Origin: Clostridiales bacterium | GTDB taxonomy: Bacteria > Bacillota > Clostridia > Lachnospirales > WQUN01 | Direction: 5' to 3' | DNA: 46,623 nucleotides | NCBI GenBank assembly: GCA_031270945.1 | Contig: JAISWZ010000127.1 | Span: 1 to 46,623, forward strand | Part shown: positions 34,449 through 43,363 of the stretch, piece by piece | How positions within the stretch are numbered: the first letter of the stretch is position 1 | Layout of the letters: each line of letters opens with the position of its first letter | Program-made: the position numbers and the translations under genes | Notes under the pieces: model-generated | Told to the model about the DNA's origin: nothing | Database searches by the model: none | Seen by the model: the letters and a program-made list of their open reading frames with translations, nothing else

Positions 34449-34680
34449 CAAGCTTGGGAACTAGAAAGAAACAGGCTTATGTTTCAATGGATTTTCAGGA
34501 AACCGCAGGGCATGCCGGAATGCCCTCGTTCTTGTGGGGCCCCGCTGAACCAGAAGCCTCCGCCTTTATTCGTCTCGCTGAATTCCCGTATATTTCCATG
34601 GCATTTTGCAAGCCCTCGCTCGCCATCCCCCGACAGGCTCAGCGCCAATCCGCAAGCAAAGGGCCCATGCATGTGCCTAT
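34449..34680. other. Spacer between the trpD hairpin and the TetR gene
   Basis: About 230 bp. Two overlapping plus-strand frames (from 34454 and 34479) lack binding sites and recognisable sequence; I see no gene here. Confidence 0.5.
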
Positions 34681-34700
34681 TTCTTGATTACTTCTTGATT
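34681..34700 (-). repeat. 11-nt-period duplication straddling the TetR-gene stop codon
   Basis: TTCTTGATT is found at 34681-34689 and 34692-34700, with the stop codon (34688-34690) inside. Read on the minus strand the gene end ATCAAGAAGTA is followed by ATCAAGAAATA. Confidence 0.75.
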
Positions 34701-35374
34701 TTGCTCTTCAATGCCATCAAGACGAACTCTTTGTAGGCTGTCATAGCTTCCGCGTGCTCATAGGGGACGTCCCTGCCCATAAGCTTCTGGACGGAGATGT
34801 TGACTCCCATCAGCGAGTGGTACAATAAGCCGATCGAGACGGTCCTGATGTCGAATGGCTCAATGTAGCCTCTGTCTATGCAGCGGCTGAACCATTTGTC
34901 AAAGAAGGACAGGGAATACTCGACGAACGTCTCTTTGTAGATGTTCCAGCACCCCTCATCGCCAAACTGCGAGGACATGATGAGGCTAAACGCGAAGCTG
35001 GTAAAGGCGTTTTCCATCTTCACCGGCTCAATGAACATGATCTCCAAAGCCGACTCAAAGGACTTGCATTCCTTCTCCAGCTCCAGGTCCAGCTGGCTGA
35101 AGTAAAGCAGGTAGAGCCTTCTTGTCTGCTCAAGCACCGCTTCCCACAGCTTCTCTTTGGACTCGAAATGGTTGTAGAGGGAAGCTGGCTTTATGCCTAT
35201 CTCAGTGGCGATGTCCTTAACTGGAACGCTGTAGTAGCCCCTCTGGGCGAATAAGACTGTCGACCGCATGAGAATCATCTCTTTGGTCTTCATGATGTCT
35301 CCATCCAATGGAAGCTGGTATTCCGATCCGAGAATCTTGTAAATATGCATGTCAGAGTTTTTGATAAATGCCAT
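34688..35374 (-). CDS. TetR/AcrR-family transcriptional regulator
   Basis: 228-aa regulator. The helix-turn-helix is at about residues 45-85 (VPVKDIATEIGIKPASLYNHFESKEKLW), followed by an all-helical ligand and dimerisation domain. Compared with most family members it has about 27 extra residues before the first helix; I keep ATG 35374 because GGGAG is 6 nt upstream, while the internal ATG at 35293 has its GGAG only 2 nt away. No transporter or enzyme gene is next to it, so its target cannot be guessed. A short duplication overlaps the stop codon. Confidence 0.9.
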   Translation of the reverse strand: MAFIKNSDMHIYKILGSEYQLPLDGDIMKTKEMILMRSTVLFAQRGYYSVPVKDIATEIGIKPASLYNHFESKEKLWEAVLEQTRRLYLLYFSQLDLELEKECKSFESALEIMFIEPVKMENAFTSFAFSLIMSSQFGDEGCWNIYKETFVEYSLSFFDKWFSRCIDRGYIEPFDIRTVSIGLLYHSLMGVNISVQKLMGRDVPYEHAEAMTAYKEFVLMALKSKIKK

Positions 35375-36083
35375 GCTCTGCTCCCATCTTGGCGGGGATC
35401 TGCCCCGTCAACTTAAATGACTAGCCTGTCCAATGCTTAAAATCCCGTCAGCCCGCAGCGCCTAGGCGTGCGGAGCGCAAGGCTTGCGCGTCCCGATTTG
35501 GTTTCGGCTTTAAAGCCTTTTTTCCGACTTTCTTTTCCGGGTCGCGCGATGCGAGCGTTGCGGATTTTTAGCGCTGGCGCCTCTCTTTTGCCCTGTTCAG
35601 CTTTTGCTGGGCCTGCTAGCGTCTGCGGTTTTCCGCTCAAGCCGAATGCTGCTCACGAGCGATAGCGGCGCATATTTTTAGATCTTTGACACGCTCTAAA
35701 GCGCTCGCGAGCTATTCGCTCACAAGTATATATCGGCCTGAGAAAAGAACTGCGCCTCCAGTCAGATCCAGCACAGCGGCGGCGCAGGCTGAACAGGCGC
35801 GCCTAGCCCCCTGCGAAAGAGAGTTGACTTGTAATCATCATATAACATTATGGCAGACTTTGCAAGACCTTAGATCAAGAAGCTTTATCCTATTCCAAGG
35901 GGATATCCCAAAATCCTGGGATGCGCCAGCGAGCGAAAAGAAGTGCGGTTGCGCTTGCGTGGCTTTCTTGAAGAACTTTGCTATCCTTGCGCTCGCGAGC
36001 GTAAAACCAAGAAATATTTTTCCCGATGTTTCCGCTCGCGGGCGCAATCCTTCACAAATGGACGCATTTTCAATGAATATTCG
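35375..36083. other. Intergenic region between the GHKL kinase and TetR genes
   Basis: About 710 bp with no supportable gene. It contains CTCGCGAG-type palindromes (near 35702 and 35994), a GAAAAGAACTGC word at 35743-35754 shared with the terminator at 23367, and GAGCGAAAAGAAGTGC near 35932. The small minus-strand frame at 35838-36047 opens with TTG and no usable binding site. Confidence 0.5.
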
Positions 36084-37523
36084 TTAGTATTTTTTCACTG
36101 GCGCCGATTTGTATCTGCTTCCAGAAAAGGCAGTGCCAAATATTGTCTTGTGCTGCACAACTGGCCTGTTCTTTATGTCAAGAGATGCTGTTAATTCGTA
36201 GTCATAATACTTGAACTCCAGGTGGCAGCTCTCCAAGCTGTTGGCGATCTTTATCGCGTTATTCACGCCTATTCCCATGTGCCCTTCCTTCGTGCTGAGC
36301 CCAAGCGTTGTAATCTTGCTGATGTCTACAGGCTCAGGCGTGCTGTTGGCTACCGTTATTGTTTTGGATGAGTTTTGGTGGTTGTTGGTGATTGCTATCA
36401 TAACGCTTTTCCTGGCAGATTTTGACGCCGCTTCGATGGCGTTGTCAGAAATGCACGAAAGCACCCTGCACAGCTCCAAGTCGTCGATTCCCAGCTCCCC
36501 TATGTCAGCCTGGATCTGAATTTGGATTTTGACATCCTGAGCTTTCGCGTAATCTGCCTTTCTCATCAAGAGCGTAGCCAGCAAGGGATTTCTGTCCATC
36601 TTCTTGCTGATCTCCAAATGCTGTCCGGCGTTTATGGTGTAGTTGGACACTTTGGCGTGATATTTTTTCAGCTTTTCCATGTCCCCGACTTCCAAATATC
36701 CGGAATAAGTTGCCAGGACATTGTAAATGTCATGCTTGATGCTGTTGAAATTTTCAATCGAGGCATTCAGCGAGTCCACCTGGCGCCCCCTCTCTTCCGA
36801 CAGGCTCATTTCTACGCTGAGCGCTGGCCACAGAATATAAGAAGAGGAAACCAGCAAAAGAATAAGCGATAGCACAGCGTTTGCAAGCGCGTCGTTGTCC
36901 ATGTAAGCGGGCACGGCGACCATAAGCGCGAACACGGCGAGGGCTGTGCCGCTTAATATCATCGCGAGCTTGAGACTCTCAGGCTCTCTGTATATCCTTC
37001 TCACCCAAGTGTTTCTTTCGATGAGTTTTAGGAGAATTATAGAAGAAATTACCAAAATGGTAAAGCCGCAAATTTCCTGCCAAGCGCCCACGAGATAGTT
37101 GTACTTGCCCCCAGACTGGGTGAACAATATCGAGCCTTCCAGCCTGTTCAGGTTCGTCTCAAAGAGCGTGTACAGGTAGGCGTGGAAAACAACCCTCAAC
37201 AGCTTCGTCTTCTTCAGCCCCAGCATCCTGTGCGCCACCTCGTACCTGAGAATGGCGAAAACCGGGTTGTACGTTGTCACAAGCAGGTACTGAGGCTCCG
37301 GGAACACTCTGGCGCCTTGCAGCAGATATATCCCATAGATCCAAATGTCAGCGCAAATGCCGAAGCAAACAGCAATGGAAAAAACTTTTCTGTTGTCCGC
37401 AGCTTCATCCTTAAGTGAAAGGATGATCCTCAGCGAGAAGTAAGAGATGGCTATCTGCTCCGCCAATGAGACGCAAAGCAAGATAAGCTGCATCATAAAT
37501 GAGTATTGAAACTCTATAAACAT
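36084..37523 (-). CDS. GHKL sensor histidine kinase, AgrC-like, orphan
   Basis: 479-aa membrane kinase. About six hydrophobic helices fill residues 8-235 (for example VFSIAVCFGICADIWIYGIYL and NAVLSLILLLVSSSYILW). A linker helix leads to the H box with His264 in FNSIKHDIYN, an N box with Asn361 in CISDNAIEAA and a G box HMGIGVNNA, the short-lid pattern of AgrC/CitA-GHKL kinases. Start at ATG 37523 with AGGAGG 5 nt upstream; the frame is open 56 codons further but without a site. No response regulator, peptide precursor or AgrB-type protease is adjacent, so partner and signal are unknown. Confidence 0.9.
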   Translation of the reverse strand: MFIEFQYSFMMQLILLCVSLAEQIAISYFSLRIILSLKDEAADNRKVFSIAVCFGICADIWIYGIYLLQGARVFPEPQYLLVTTYNPVFAILRYEVAHRMLGLKKTKLLRVVFHAYLYTLFETNLNRLEGSILFTQSGGKYNYLVGAWQEICGFTILVISSIILLKLIERNTWVRRIYREPESLKLAMILSGTALAVFALMVAVPAYMDNDALANAVLSLILLLVSSSYILWPALSVEMSLSEERGRQVDSLNASIENFNSIKHDIYNVLATYSGYLEVGDMEKLKKYHAKVSNYTINAGQHLEISKKMDRNPLLATLLMRKADYAKAQDVKIQIQIQADIGELGIDDLELCRVLSCISDNAIEAASKSARKSVMIAITNNHQNSSKTITVANSTPEPVDISKITTLGLSTKEGHMGIGVNNAIKIANSLESCHLEFKYYDYELTASLDIKNRPVVQHKTIFGTAFSGSRYKSAPVKKY

Positions 37524-38740
37524 ATTTGCCTCCTTTTGTGCCGCTCCACACAAGGCGCAAGCGCAAAGGCTTGATGCGCCCCCGAAAAGGCTGCCACGAA
37601 TAGTCAGGCGCCAAGCGCGCGTCCCAAAAAGGCGCAGGAAAAACGCTTTGCGCGGATTTCCGTGCTCCAAGATACGCGCGCTTTGCGACATGCTTTTGGC
37701 GCTTCTCGATAATATATGTATTCTTCTTTTGCTGGATGCCGTGTGAACCCTGTTGCATATCCCTGGCTGCTCTTTTCAAAAAAATCGGTGTCGCCCAGTC
37801 AGGGCAAACGCCATGCCGCGAAACTCTAGAAATCTGGATATGCCTTTGCTGAAAGCCCGTTTATAAGCCGCGCCGCATCAAGCGCAGCCCGTTTGAAAGT
37901 TTTTTCCCTCCAAGGAATCCCCCCTTATCAGCTATCCGCGAGCGAAAATATATAGAAACAAAAACTTCGTTTTCGCTTGCGATAAGCCGTCAACTCGCGC
38001 CAATAATTCAAATCTTTTCGCTCAAATGTTGCTATCAATCATTAGCTAATAACTAACGTTAGTGAGTCAATATATATTCTCTTTCGTCTCGCCACATTGC
38101 TGGAGAGATGTTTTTGCCCGTCCTACGCGCTAGCTGTCAGTATAGTTCAGGTGATATAGGCTGATCGCATTGTTCTCATCGAATGCAATTCTCTGTTCAG
38201 TTCTTTTTGCTCATATACATAATTCAAATCATTCACATTCGCCGCAACCAAAGCATTATTGCCAGCAGGGCCAGAATTCTAATATATTTTAGGCCATTTT
38301 CCAAATATTAATGCAGGTTCTGTGAAAGTTTTTTTAGACTTTTTGCGGCAGCTGCACTGTAAAACCAACTTTATACGTCATTTAAGTCGCGTTTGCGCAA
38401 CCTCCGGTCACCCAATCGAGCGGATTATGTGGTGATTGTGTGGAGATTGTGTGTTGTGTACATGAATGCAGCACATTACCTATATTCCCAGCAACTTTTG
38501 TATGCTATATCTTATTCCGATTATATCACAACGCTCCACATTGTCAAGATATTTATACTCAAACGAGAATTATTGCCTTTTGAAAAACGCCTTTTAAAGG
38601 GCGCAAGCCAGAACATTCACTTATTCCAATACTTTTCAGTGTTTTGGGAATATCCAAACTCCAGGGGCGCTGGGGCAGCGCCCCCCTCGTTCGAGCTTGG
38701 CTCTACGCGCTCTCAAAACCCAAGCGCCCGTTGCTTCTCG
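37524..38740. other. Long AT-rich intergenic region upstream of the GHKL kinase
   Basis: About 1.2 kb. It holds a 12-bp perfect palindrome ACTAACGTTAGT at 38052-38063, several GAGCGAAAA-type words and an AT-rich core (37980-38580). The 116-codon plus frame at 38393 has no binding site. No tRNA or known RNA family recognised. Confidence 0.5.
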
Positions 38741-38780
38741 TAAGAGGTTTAGGCGCTGGCTAGCGCCTAAACCTCTCTTA
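38741..38780. repeat. Long inverted repeat downstream of purH
   Basis: AGAGGTTTAGGCGCT and its complement form 15-bp arms around a short loop (outer bases pair again after a 2-nt bulge). It lies 60 bp after purH but has no T run on either strand, so termination is uncertain. Confidence 0.75.
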
Positions 38781-38840
38781 CTCTATTCGCTCTTGAAGCG
38801 CCTATCCGCCCTACTGCAATAGACGCTCCCGCCTGCCATC

Positions 38841-40403
38841 TTAATGCCTGAAATGCCTCATCCCGGTAAATATCATTGCGATTCCTGACTCATTGCACTT
38901 CTCTATCGAAAGCTTGTCGTTTACCGATCCGCCTGGCTGGATTATGGCTGTAATGCCCGCCGCCGCTGCCGCCTCGGCGCAATCTGGGAATGGGAAGAAC
39001 GCGTCTGAAGCCAGCGCTGCGCCTTTTAAAGAATCAGGGCCCAGGTTTTCGGCGCCGTGCTCAATCGCCTGCTTGGTGGCCCAAATGCGGTTCACCTGGC
39101 CAGGGCCTATGCCAACCGACTGCTTGCCCTTTGCTATGGCTATGCCGTTGCTCTTGGTGTGCTTTACGATCTTCCAGGCGAATATCAGGTCTTCCATCTC
39201 GGAATCCGTTGGGGCCTGATCTGTGGCAACGCTATAGTCTTCCGGAATAAGCTTGGCGTTTGCCTCCTGGACAAGGATCCCGCCTGACACGGCTTTGATG
39301 TCCAGCATGTCGCTAGGCGATGGCCTGTTGATGTCTTTTAGCTCCAAAAGCCTGATACCCTTCTTGCGGGTGAGTATTTTAAGCGCCTCTTCAGAAAAGC
39401 TGGGCGCAAGCACGATCTCTATGAAAATTTTGCTTATCTCAAGCGCGGTAGGCTCGTCTACCTCCCGGTTTGCGACAATGATGCCGCCAAAGACTGATAC
39501 GGGGTCAGACTGGCAAGCCTTCACGCAAGCCTCATGGATTGTCAAGCCGCTTCCAACTCCGCAGGGGTTGGAGTGCTTGCAGGCCACAACAGTAGGCTCA
39601 TCAAACTCTCTCAGAAGCTCAAGCGCGCCATGGGTGTCGTTTATGTTGTTAAACGAGAGCTCTTTTCCGTGCAGCTGCTTTGCTGAAGTCAAGCTGCCAT
39701 CAGCGGGCTTGGTTGAAGACTTGTAAAAGGCCGCTTGCTGGTGGGGGTTCTCGCCATAGCGAAGCCCTTGCAGCTTTTCGAATGAAAGCGTCAGCGTGTC
39801 AGTGAGAATGCCAAAGCCCGCTTGCCCTTTTACATATCCCGCAATGGCGGCGTCATAGTCCGCTGTGTGCATGAAAACCTTAGCGGCCAACCTAAGCCTG
39901 AACTCCTGAGATGGGGTTCCGTTTTCCTTTAGCTGGGCGACAAGCTCGGCATAGTCGCTTGGATCGCACACAGCGCTCACAAAGCGCCAGTTCTTGGCGG
40001 CCGCGCGAAGCATGGTAGGCCCGCCAATGTCGATGTTCTCTATCGCTTCCTCAAGAGACACATCTTTGTTTTCAATAGTCTTCTTGAACGGGTAAAGGTT
40101 TACGGCAACTATGTCAATGAGACCTATTCCGTTTTCCTCAAGCTCCCGCATGTGCCCTTCATTGTCCCTAACAGCAAGTATCCCTCCGTGGACAGCCGGG
40201 TGAAGAGTTTTAAGCCTTCCATCCAGGCATTCCGGAAATCCGGTGACTGCTGAAATGTTGACGGCGCTTACTCCCGCCTCCGTAAGGGCTTTTAAGGTGC
40301 CTCCAGTTGACACTATCTCGTGCCCAAGAGCGGCCAGCTCCTGGGCAAGCCACACTGCGCCAGTTTTGTCCGATACGCTTATCAAAGCTCTTTTCGTCAT
40401 CAT
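38841..40403 (-). CDS. purH: Bifunctional AICAR transformylase / IMP cyclohydrolase
   Basis: Catalyses the last two steps of IMP synthesis. 520 aa. The N-terminal cyclohydrolase (MGS-like) domain shows VSDKTG, STGGTLKAL and DGRLKTLHPAVHGGIL; the transformylase part has YGENPHQ and ACKHSNPCGVG with the catalytic Lys-His pair. Start at ATG 40403 with GGGGAG 6 nt upstream; a second ATG follows directly. The ATG overlaps the pyrE stop by 4 nt (ATGA). It is the last gene of the pyrimidine cluster, which is an unusual place for a purine gene. Confidence 0.97.
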   Translation of the reverse strand: MMTKRALISVSDKTGAVWLAQELAALGHEIVSTGGTLKALTEAGVSAVNISAVTGFPECLDGRLKTLHPAVHGGILAVRDNEGHMRELEENGIGLIDIVAVNLYPFKKTIENKDVSLEEAIENIDIGGPTMLRAAAKNWRFVSAVCDPSDYAELVAQLKENGTPSQEFRLRLAAKVFMHTADYDAAIAGYVKGQAGFGILTDTLTLSFEKLQGLRYGENPHQQAAFYKSSTKPADGSLTSAKQLHGKELSFNNINDTHGALELLREFDEPTVVACKHSNPCGVGSGLTIHEACVKACQSDPVSVFGGIIVANREVDEPTALEISKIFIEIVLAPSFSEEALKILTRKKGIRLLELKDINRPSPSDMLDIKAVSGGILVQEANAKLIPEDYSVATDQAPTDSEMEDLIFAWKIVKHTKSNGIAIAKGKQSVGIGPGQVNRIWATKQAIEHGAENLGPDSLKGAALASDAFFPFPDCAEAAAAAGITAIIQPGGSVNDKLSIEKCNESGIAMIFTGMRHFRH

Positions 40404-40990
40404 TGATTGCTCCCCTTTGGCGCTGTTCTGCTCCCAGGCTTGTACGCCTGAGGCGCTCCCGCTTTGCATAGCGGGCACTCTGATGGATCCCAGCTTTTGA
40501 CATCTGCGACATAAGCCGCGCTGAGCTTGGTTCCAAAATCTATGGCGCCCATGCTGCGATCCACAAGGACGCAAACGCCGGCCAGCTCCCCATCGGTCGC
40601 TCTTACAATGTCCAGAAGCTCTCTTACTGTTCCGCCAGTTGTAATGACGTCTTCAGCGACAATGACGCGCTCGCCCTTTTCTATGGCGAACCCTCTTCGC
40701 AAAACCATGGCGCCGTCCACGCGCTCGGTGAACAGGCTCCTGGCCCCAAGCTTTCTTGCCAGCTCATACGCCAGTATCATTCCGCCCATGGCCGGGCCTA
40801 CAACCACGTCAATCCTCTCTCCCTCAAACTGCGCCGCCAGCTTTTCGCTCAGCGCCTCCGTGTAAGCAGGATGCTGGAAGACTTTCGCGCACTGCACATA
40901 CTTGTCCGAATGCCTGCCGGATGTGAGGAGAAAATGCCCCTCCAGCAGCGCCCCGCAGGGGTTCAATATTTCCTCAGCGCTTTGTGGCAA
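40400..40990 (-). CDS. pyrE: Orotate phosphoribosyltransferase
   Basis: Makes OMP from orotate and PRPP. 196 aa. The PRPP-binding motif VIVAEDVITTGGTV is clear, and FLLTSGRHSDKYVQCAKVF is the typical N-terminal segment of the type found in Gram-positive anaerobes and archaea. I place the start at a TTG (40990) because AAAAGGGG precedes it by 8 nt; a GTG at 41029 in the same frame has only a weak GGGCGGG before it. A Cys-containing C-terminus (DPSECPLCKAG) is seen. Overlaps purH by 4 nt. Confidence 0.95.
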   Translation of the reverse strand: MPQSAEEILNPCGALLEGHFLLTSGRHSDKYVQCAKVFQHPAYTEALSEKLAAQFEGERIDVVVGPAMGGMILAYELARKLGARSLFTERVDGAMVLRRGFAIEKGERVIVAEDVITTGGTVRELLDIVRATDGELAGVCVLVDRSMGAIDFGTKLSAAYVADVKSWDPSECPLCKAGAPQAYKPGSRTAPKGSNQ

Positions 40991-41096
40991 TGAGATCGCC
41001 CCTTTTTTATTTATTTGCCAGGCTTGCACGCTTGAGCCCGCCCGGGTTTTGGTTTTTTTAGTTTTTTTGTTTTATTTTTTTATTTATTTTCTTATC

Positions 41097-42002
41097 CTAA
41101 CTCAGCATCTTCCTAAAGTCATTTACGTCATCCACGCCAGTTTCTTTCATGAAATCTTCGATCCCTTTTATAATATCAATCATGACTTTAGGGTTCTTGA
41201 AGTTTGCGGTGCCAACCGCTATCGCTGTCGCGCCGGCCATCATGAACTCCACCGCGTCCTCTGCGCTGGCTATGCCTCCCATGCCTATTATGGGAAGCTT
41301 CACGGCTCTTGACACTTGATGGGTCATCCTTACTGCCACTGGCATGATTGCGGGGCCGGAAAGGCCTCCGTAGGCATTTCCAAGCACAGGCGCCCTTTTC
41401 TTGATGTCTATCTTCATCCCAAGCAGGGTGTTCACCAGGGATATCGCGTCAGCGCCTCCAGCCTCTGCCGCCCTTGCTATCTCTGTTATGTCGGTCACAT
41501 TCGGGCTGAGCTTGGCTATCACAGGCTGGCGGCTTTTGAGCTTCACAGCCGACACGCACTTCTCCACAAGCTTGGCGTCTGTTCCGAAGGCTATTCCCCC
41601 CTGCGCCACGTTGGGGCAGGATATGTTCAGCTCCAGCATGTCCACTGGCTCAGCCTTGAAGCGCTGGGCTACAGCCTCATACTCTTCAATGGAATGCCCG
41701 CATATGTTCACGATCACTTTCGTTCCAAACCTCTTGAGAAACGGCAGATCCGTGTCCAAAAACGCTTCCGCGCCCGGATTTTGGAGCCCTATGGAGTTCA
41801 GCATGCCGCTTGTGGCTTCAGCCACCCGGCATGCTGGGTTCCCGTCCCAAGGTGCCAGGGAAACGCCTTTTACAACCACGGCGCCAAGCTTCGAGAGGTC
41901 TATGAACTGGGAGTACATCATTCCGCTTCCGAAAGTGCCAGACGCGGGCATAACCGGGTTCTTGAGCTTTACGCCAGCTATCTCGACGCTAAGGTTCACC
42001 AT
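41097..42002 (-). CDS. pyrD: Dihydroorotate dehydrogenase, class 1B catalytic subunit
   Basis: Oxidises dihydroorotate to orotate with FMN, passing electrons to PyrK. 301 aa. The catalytic Cys is in NISCPNVAQGG, as in class 1; GGADAISLVNT and IGMGGI...AVEFMMAGA are the FMN-phosphate motifs. Start at ATG 42002 with GGGGGAG 5 nt upstream; it overlaps the end of pyrK by 7 nt. About 100 nt of A/T-rich sequence separate it from pyrE. Confidence 0.97.
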   Translation of the reverse strand: MVNLSVEIAGVKLKNPVMPASGTFGSGMMYSQFIDLSKLGAVVVKGVSLAPWDGNPACRVAEATSGMLNSIGLQNPGAEAFLDTDLPFLKRFGTKVIVNICGHSIEEYEAVAQRFKAEPVDMLELNISCPNVAQGGIAFGTDAKLVEKCVSAVKLKSRQPVIAKLSPNVTDITEIARAAEAGGADAISLVNTLLGMKIDIKKRAPVLGNAYGGLSGPAIMPVAVRMTHQVSRAVKLPIIGMGGIASAEDAVEFMMAGATAIAVGTANFKNPKVMIDIIKGIEDFMKETGVDDVNDFRKMLS

Positions 42003-42799
42003 ATTATCTCCCCCGCTTGGAAAACCGGGCCATCCTTGCAAACCCTCATGTTCTTCCAGCCGTCTCCGCTCTTGACCTTCACCGGGCAGCCAAGGCAGAC
42101 TCCAGCGCCGCAGGCCATCCTCTCCTCAACAGAAACCTGGCAAGGCATCTGCTGGAGCATGGCGAATCCCGCTATGCGCTTAAGCATTTCCCTAGGCCCG
42201 CAAGAGAACATCACCGTCTCTTGGGATATGATCCCCTTAGCCCTGGAGGATCCAGCCAGCTTAAACTGGAGGAAGTCAGCGGAATTCCCCAGGAATCCCT
42301 CGCTTCCGTCATCAGAGCATATGAAAACCTCATCGCAGGCCTTTGTGAATTCCTCTTTCAAAAAGGATGTTGACCTGTACCCCAGGACAGCCGTTATAAA
42401 CGCTCCCGGGTTCTCCTCTTTGAGCTTCTCCGCCAAAAACAGGAGCGGAGGTATTCCGACGCCGCCTCCGACCAGAAGAGCCTTCTCCCCTACTTCAAGA
42501 AAGAACCCGTTTCCGCACGGGCCCATTGCCTTCAGGGATTCTCCTGGCTTCATTTTGGCGAAATAAGCTGTTCCGGCGCCAACTACCCTATAAACCAGTC
42601 TGATCCTACCAGCGCCCTTGTCTATCCTGCATATGCTAAGAGGCCTTGGAAGAACATGCCTCTCGTCTCCAACTGAAACATGCAGGAACTGCCCTGGCGA
42701 AGACTCCGCCAAAACATCCGCTGGCGCCTGGATCCGCATTTCCCATACGCCATTGGCTACCGGCTTGTTCGCAAACACTTCCGCGCTAAACATTCTCAT
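41996..42799 (-). CDS. pyrK: Dihydroorotate dehydrogenase electron-transfer subunit
   Basis: FAD and [2Fe-2S] subunit that hands electrons from PyrD to NAD+. 267 aa: ferredoxin-reductase-like FAD domain with RPLSICRID, NAD-binding motif LVGGGVGIPPLLFLAEKL and four cysteines in CGAGVCLGCPVKV then VCKDGPVF for the cluster. Start at ATG 42799 with GGAGG 8 nt upstream; a second ATG lies two codons later. Marks the complex as class 1B, typical of Gram-positive bacteria. Confidence 0.96.
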   Translation of the reverse strand: MRMFSAEVFANKPVANGVWEMRIQAPADVLAESSPGQFLHVSVGDERHVLPRPLSICRIDKGAGRIRLVYRVVGAGTAYFAKMKPGESLKAMGPCGNGFFLEVGEKALLVGGGVGIPPLLFLAEKLKEENPGAFITAVLGYRSTSFLKEEFTKACDEVFICSDDGSEGFLGNSADFLQFKLAGSSRAKGIISQETVMFSCGPREMLKRIAGFAMLQQMPCQVSVEERMACGAGVCLGCPVKVKSGDGWKNMRVCKDGPVFQAGEIIW

Positions 42800-42867
42800 G
42801 GGCAAAGCCTCCGCCCTATATGCGGCACATGCCGCTGTCCTTGTGGCTGTTTCAAGCCTCCGCAAGA

Positions 42868-42935
42868 GCGAAAAGCGCTGTTCTTCTCGCTCTCGATTTC
42901 TGATCCGCCGGCTTTGGGCCGCCTAAGCCGGCGGA
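42868..42935. repeat. Two inverted repeats upstream of pyrK
   Basis: GAGCGAAAAG...CTTCTCGCTC-type imperfect hairpin at about 42868-42897, and CCGCCGGCTT / AAGCCGGCGG (10-bp arms) at 42906-42935. Neither has a T run on the minus strand, the direction of transcription of carB and pyrK. Confidence 0.65.
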
Positions 42936-43107
42936 GAAAAGTTCTTGCAACTTTTTATTTTAGTTAGATACGCGGGTTCCGCTGGGAACCGCCGGGATCC
43001 GCCTTGCGCATCTTTTTTTACAGGCCGAAATAAGTTTGAAGAACGAGTTTTGTTGGCCTGGCGAATGATGTCGATATACTTATCGCACCTTAAATAGAAC
43101 CGGGGCG

Positions 43108-43349
43108 TCGCACCTCTACGCGTGTCAGTGATAGTGTCGGCGATCATGTCGGCGCAAAGGACGCGCCTCCCAGCGGCGCTTCCATGCGCCTTAAGTGACG
43201 GCCTCCCAGAAGCGAACATCGCACCTCTTACGCGTGTCGGTGATTGTGTCGGCGCAAAGGGCGCGCCTCCCAGCGGCATAGTGAAGCGCCACAGGCGCTT
43301 CACTATGCCTGAAAAGACTGTCGGCGCAAAGGACGCGCCTCCCGGCGGC
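43108..43349. repeat. Interspersed direct repeats between carB and pyrK
   Basis: Unit A (31 bp, TGTCGGCGCAAAGG...) at 43147-43177, 43247-43277 and 43319-43349, nearly identical. Unit B (about 35 bp, TCGCACCTCTACGCGTGTC...) at 43108-43142 and 43219-43254. A perfect 16-bp-arm palindrome with loop ACA (43275-43309) overlaps the last bases of the second A copy. Confidence 0.92.
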
Positions 43350-43363
43350 GGACACTGCGCGCC

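Larger units (their letters stand above)
42800..43363. other. Intergenic region between carB and pyrK
   Basis: 560 bp filled largely by the repeats and hairpins described. The open frames across it (plus and minus strand) are products of the GC-rich repeats. No PyrR-type binding motif or clear promoter for pyrK recognised. Confidence 0.5.

Noticed and set aside
35838..36047. 69-codon minus-strand frame right after the GHKL kinase, considered as an AgrD-like peptide gene.
   Set aside because: Begins at TTG with no properly spaced binding site, too long and lacks the charged tail of AgrD peptides.
38393..38743. 116-codon plus-strand frame in the AT-rich region downstream of purH.
   Set aside because: No binding site, no recognisable protein pattern, and it runs into the inverted repeat.
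42923..43303. 126-codon minus-strand and 81-codon plus-strand frames between carB and pyrK.
   Set aside because: Both are read through GC-rich direct repeats and a palindrome; no binding site.
43108..43349. Repeat units between carB and pyrK considered as a CRISPR array.
   Set aside because: Spacing between copies is unequal (100 and 72 bp), units of two kinds alternate, and no cas gene is near.
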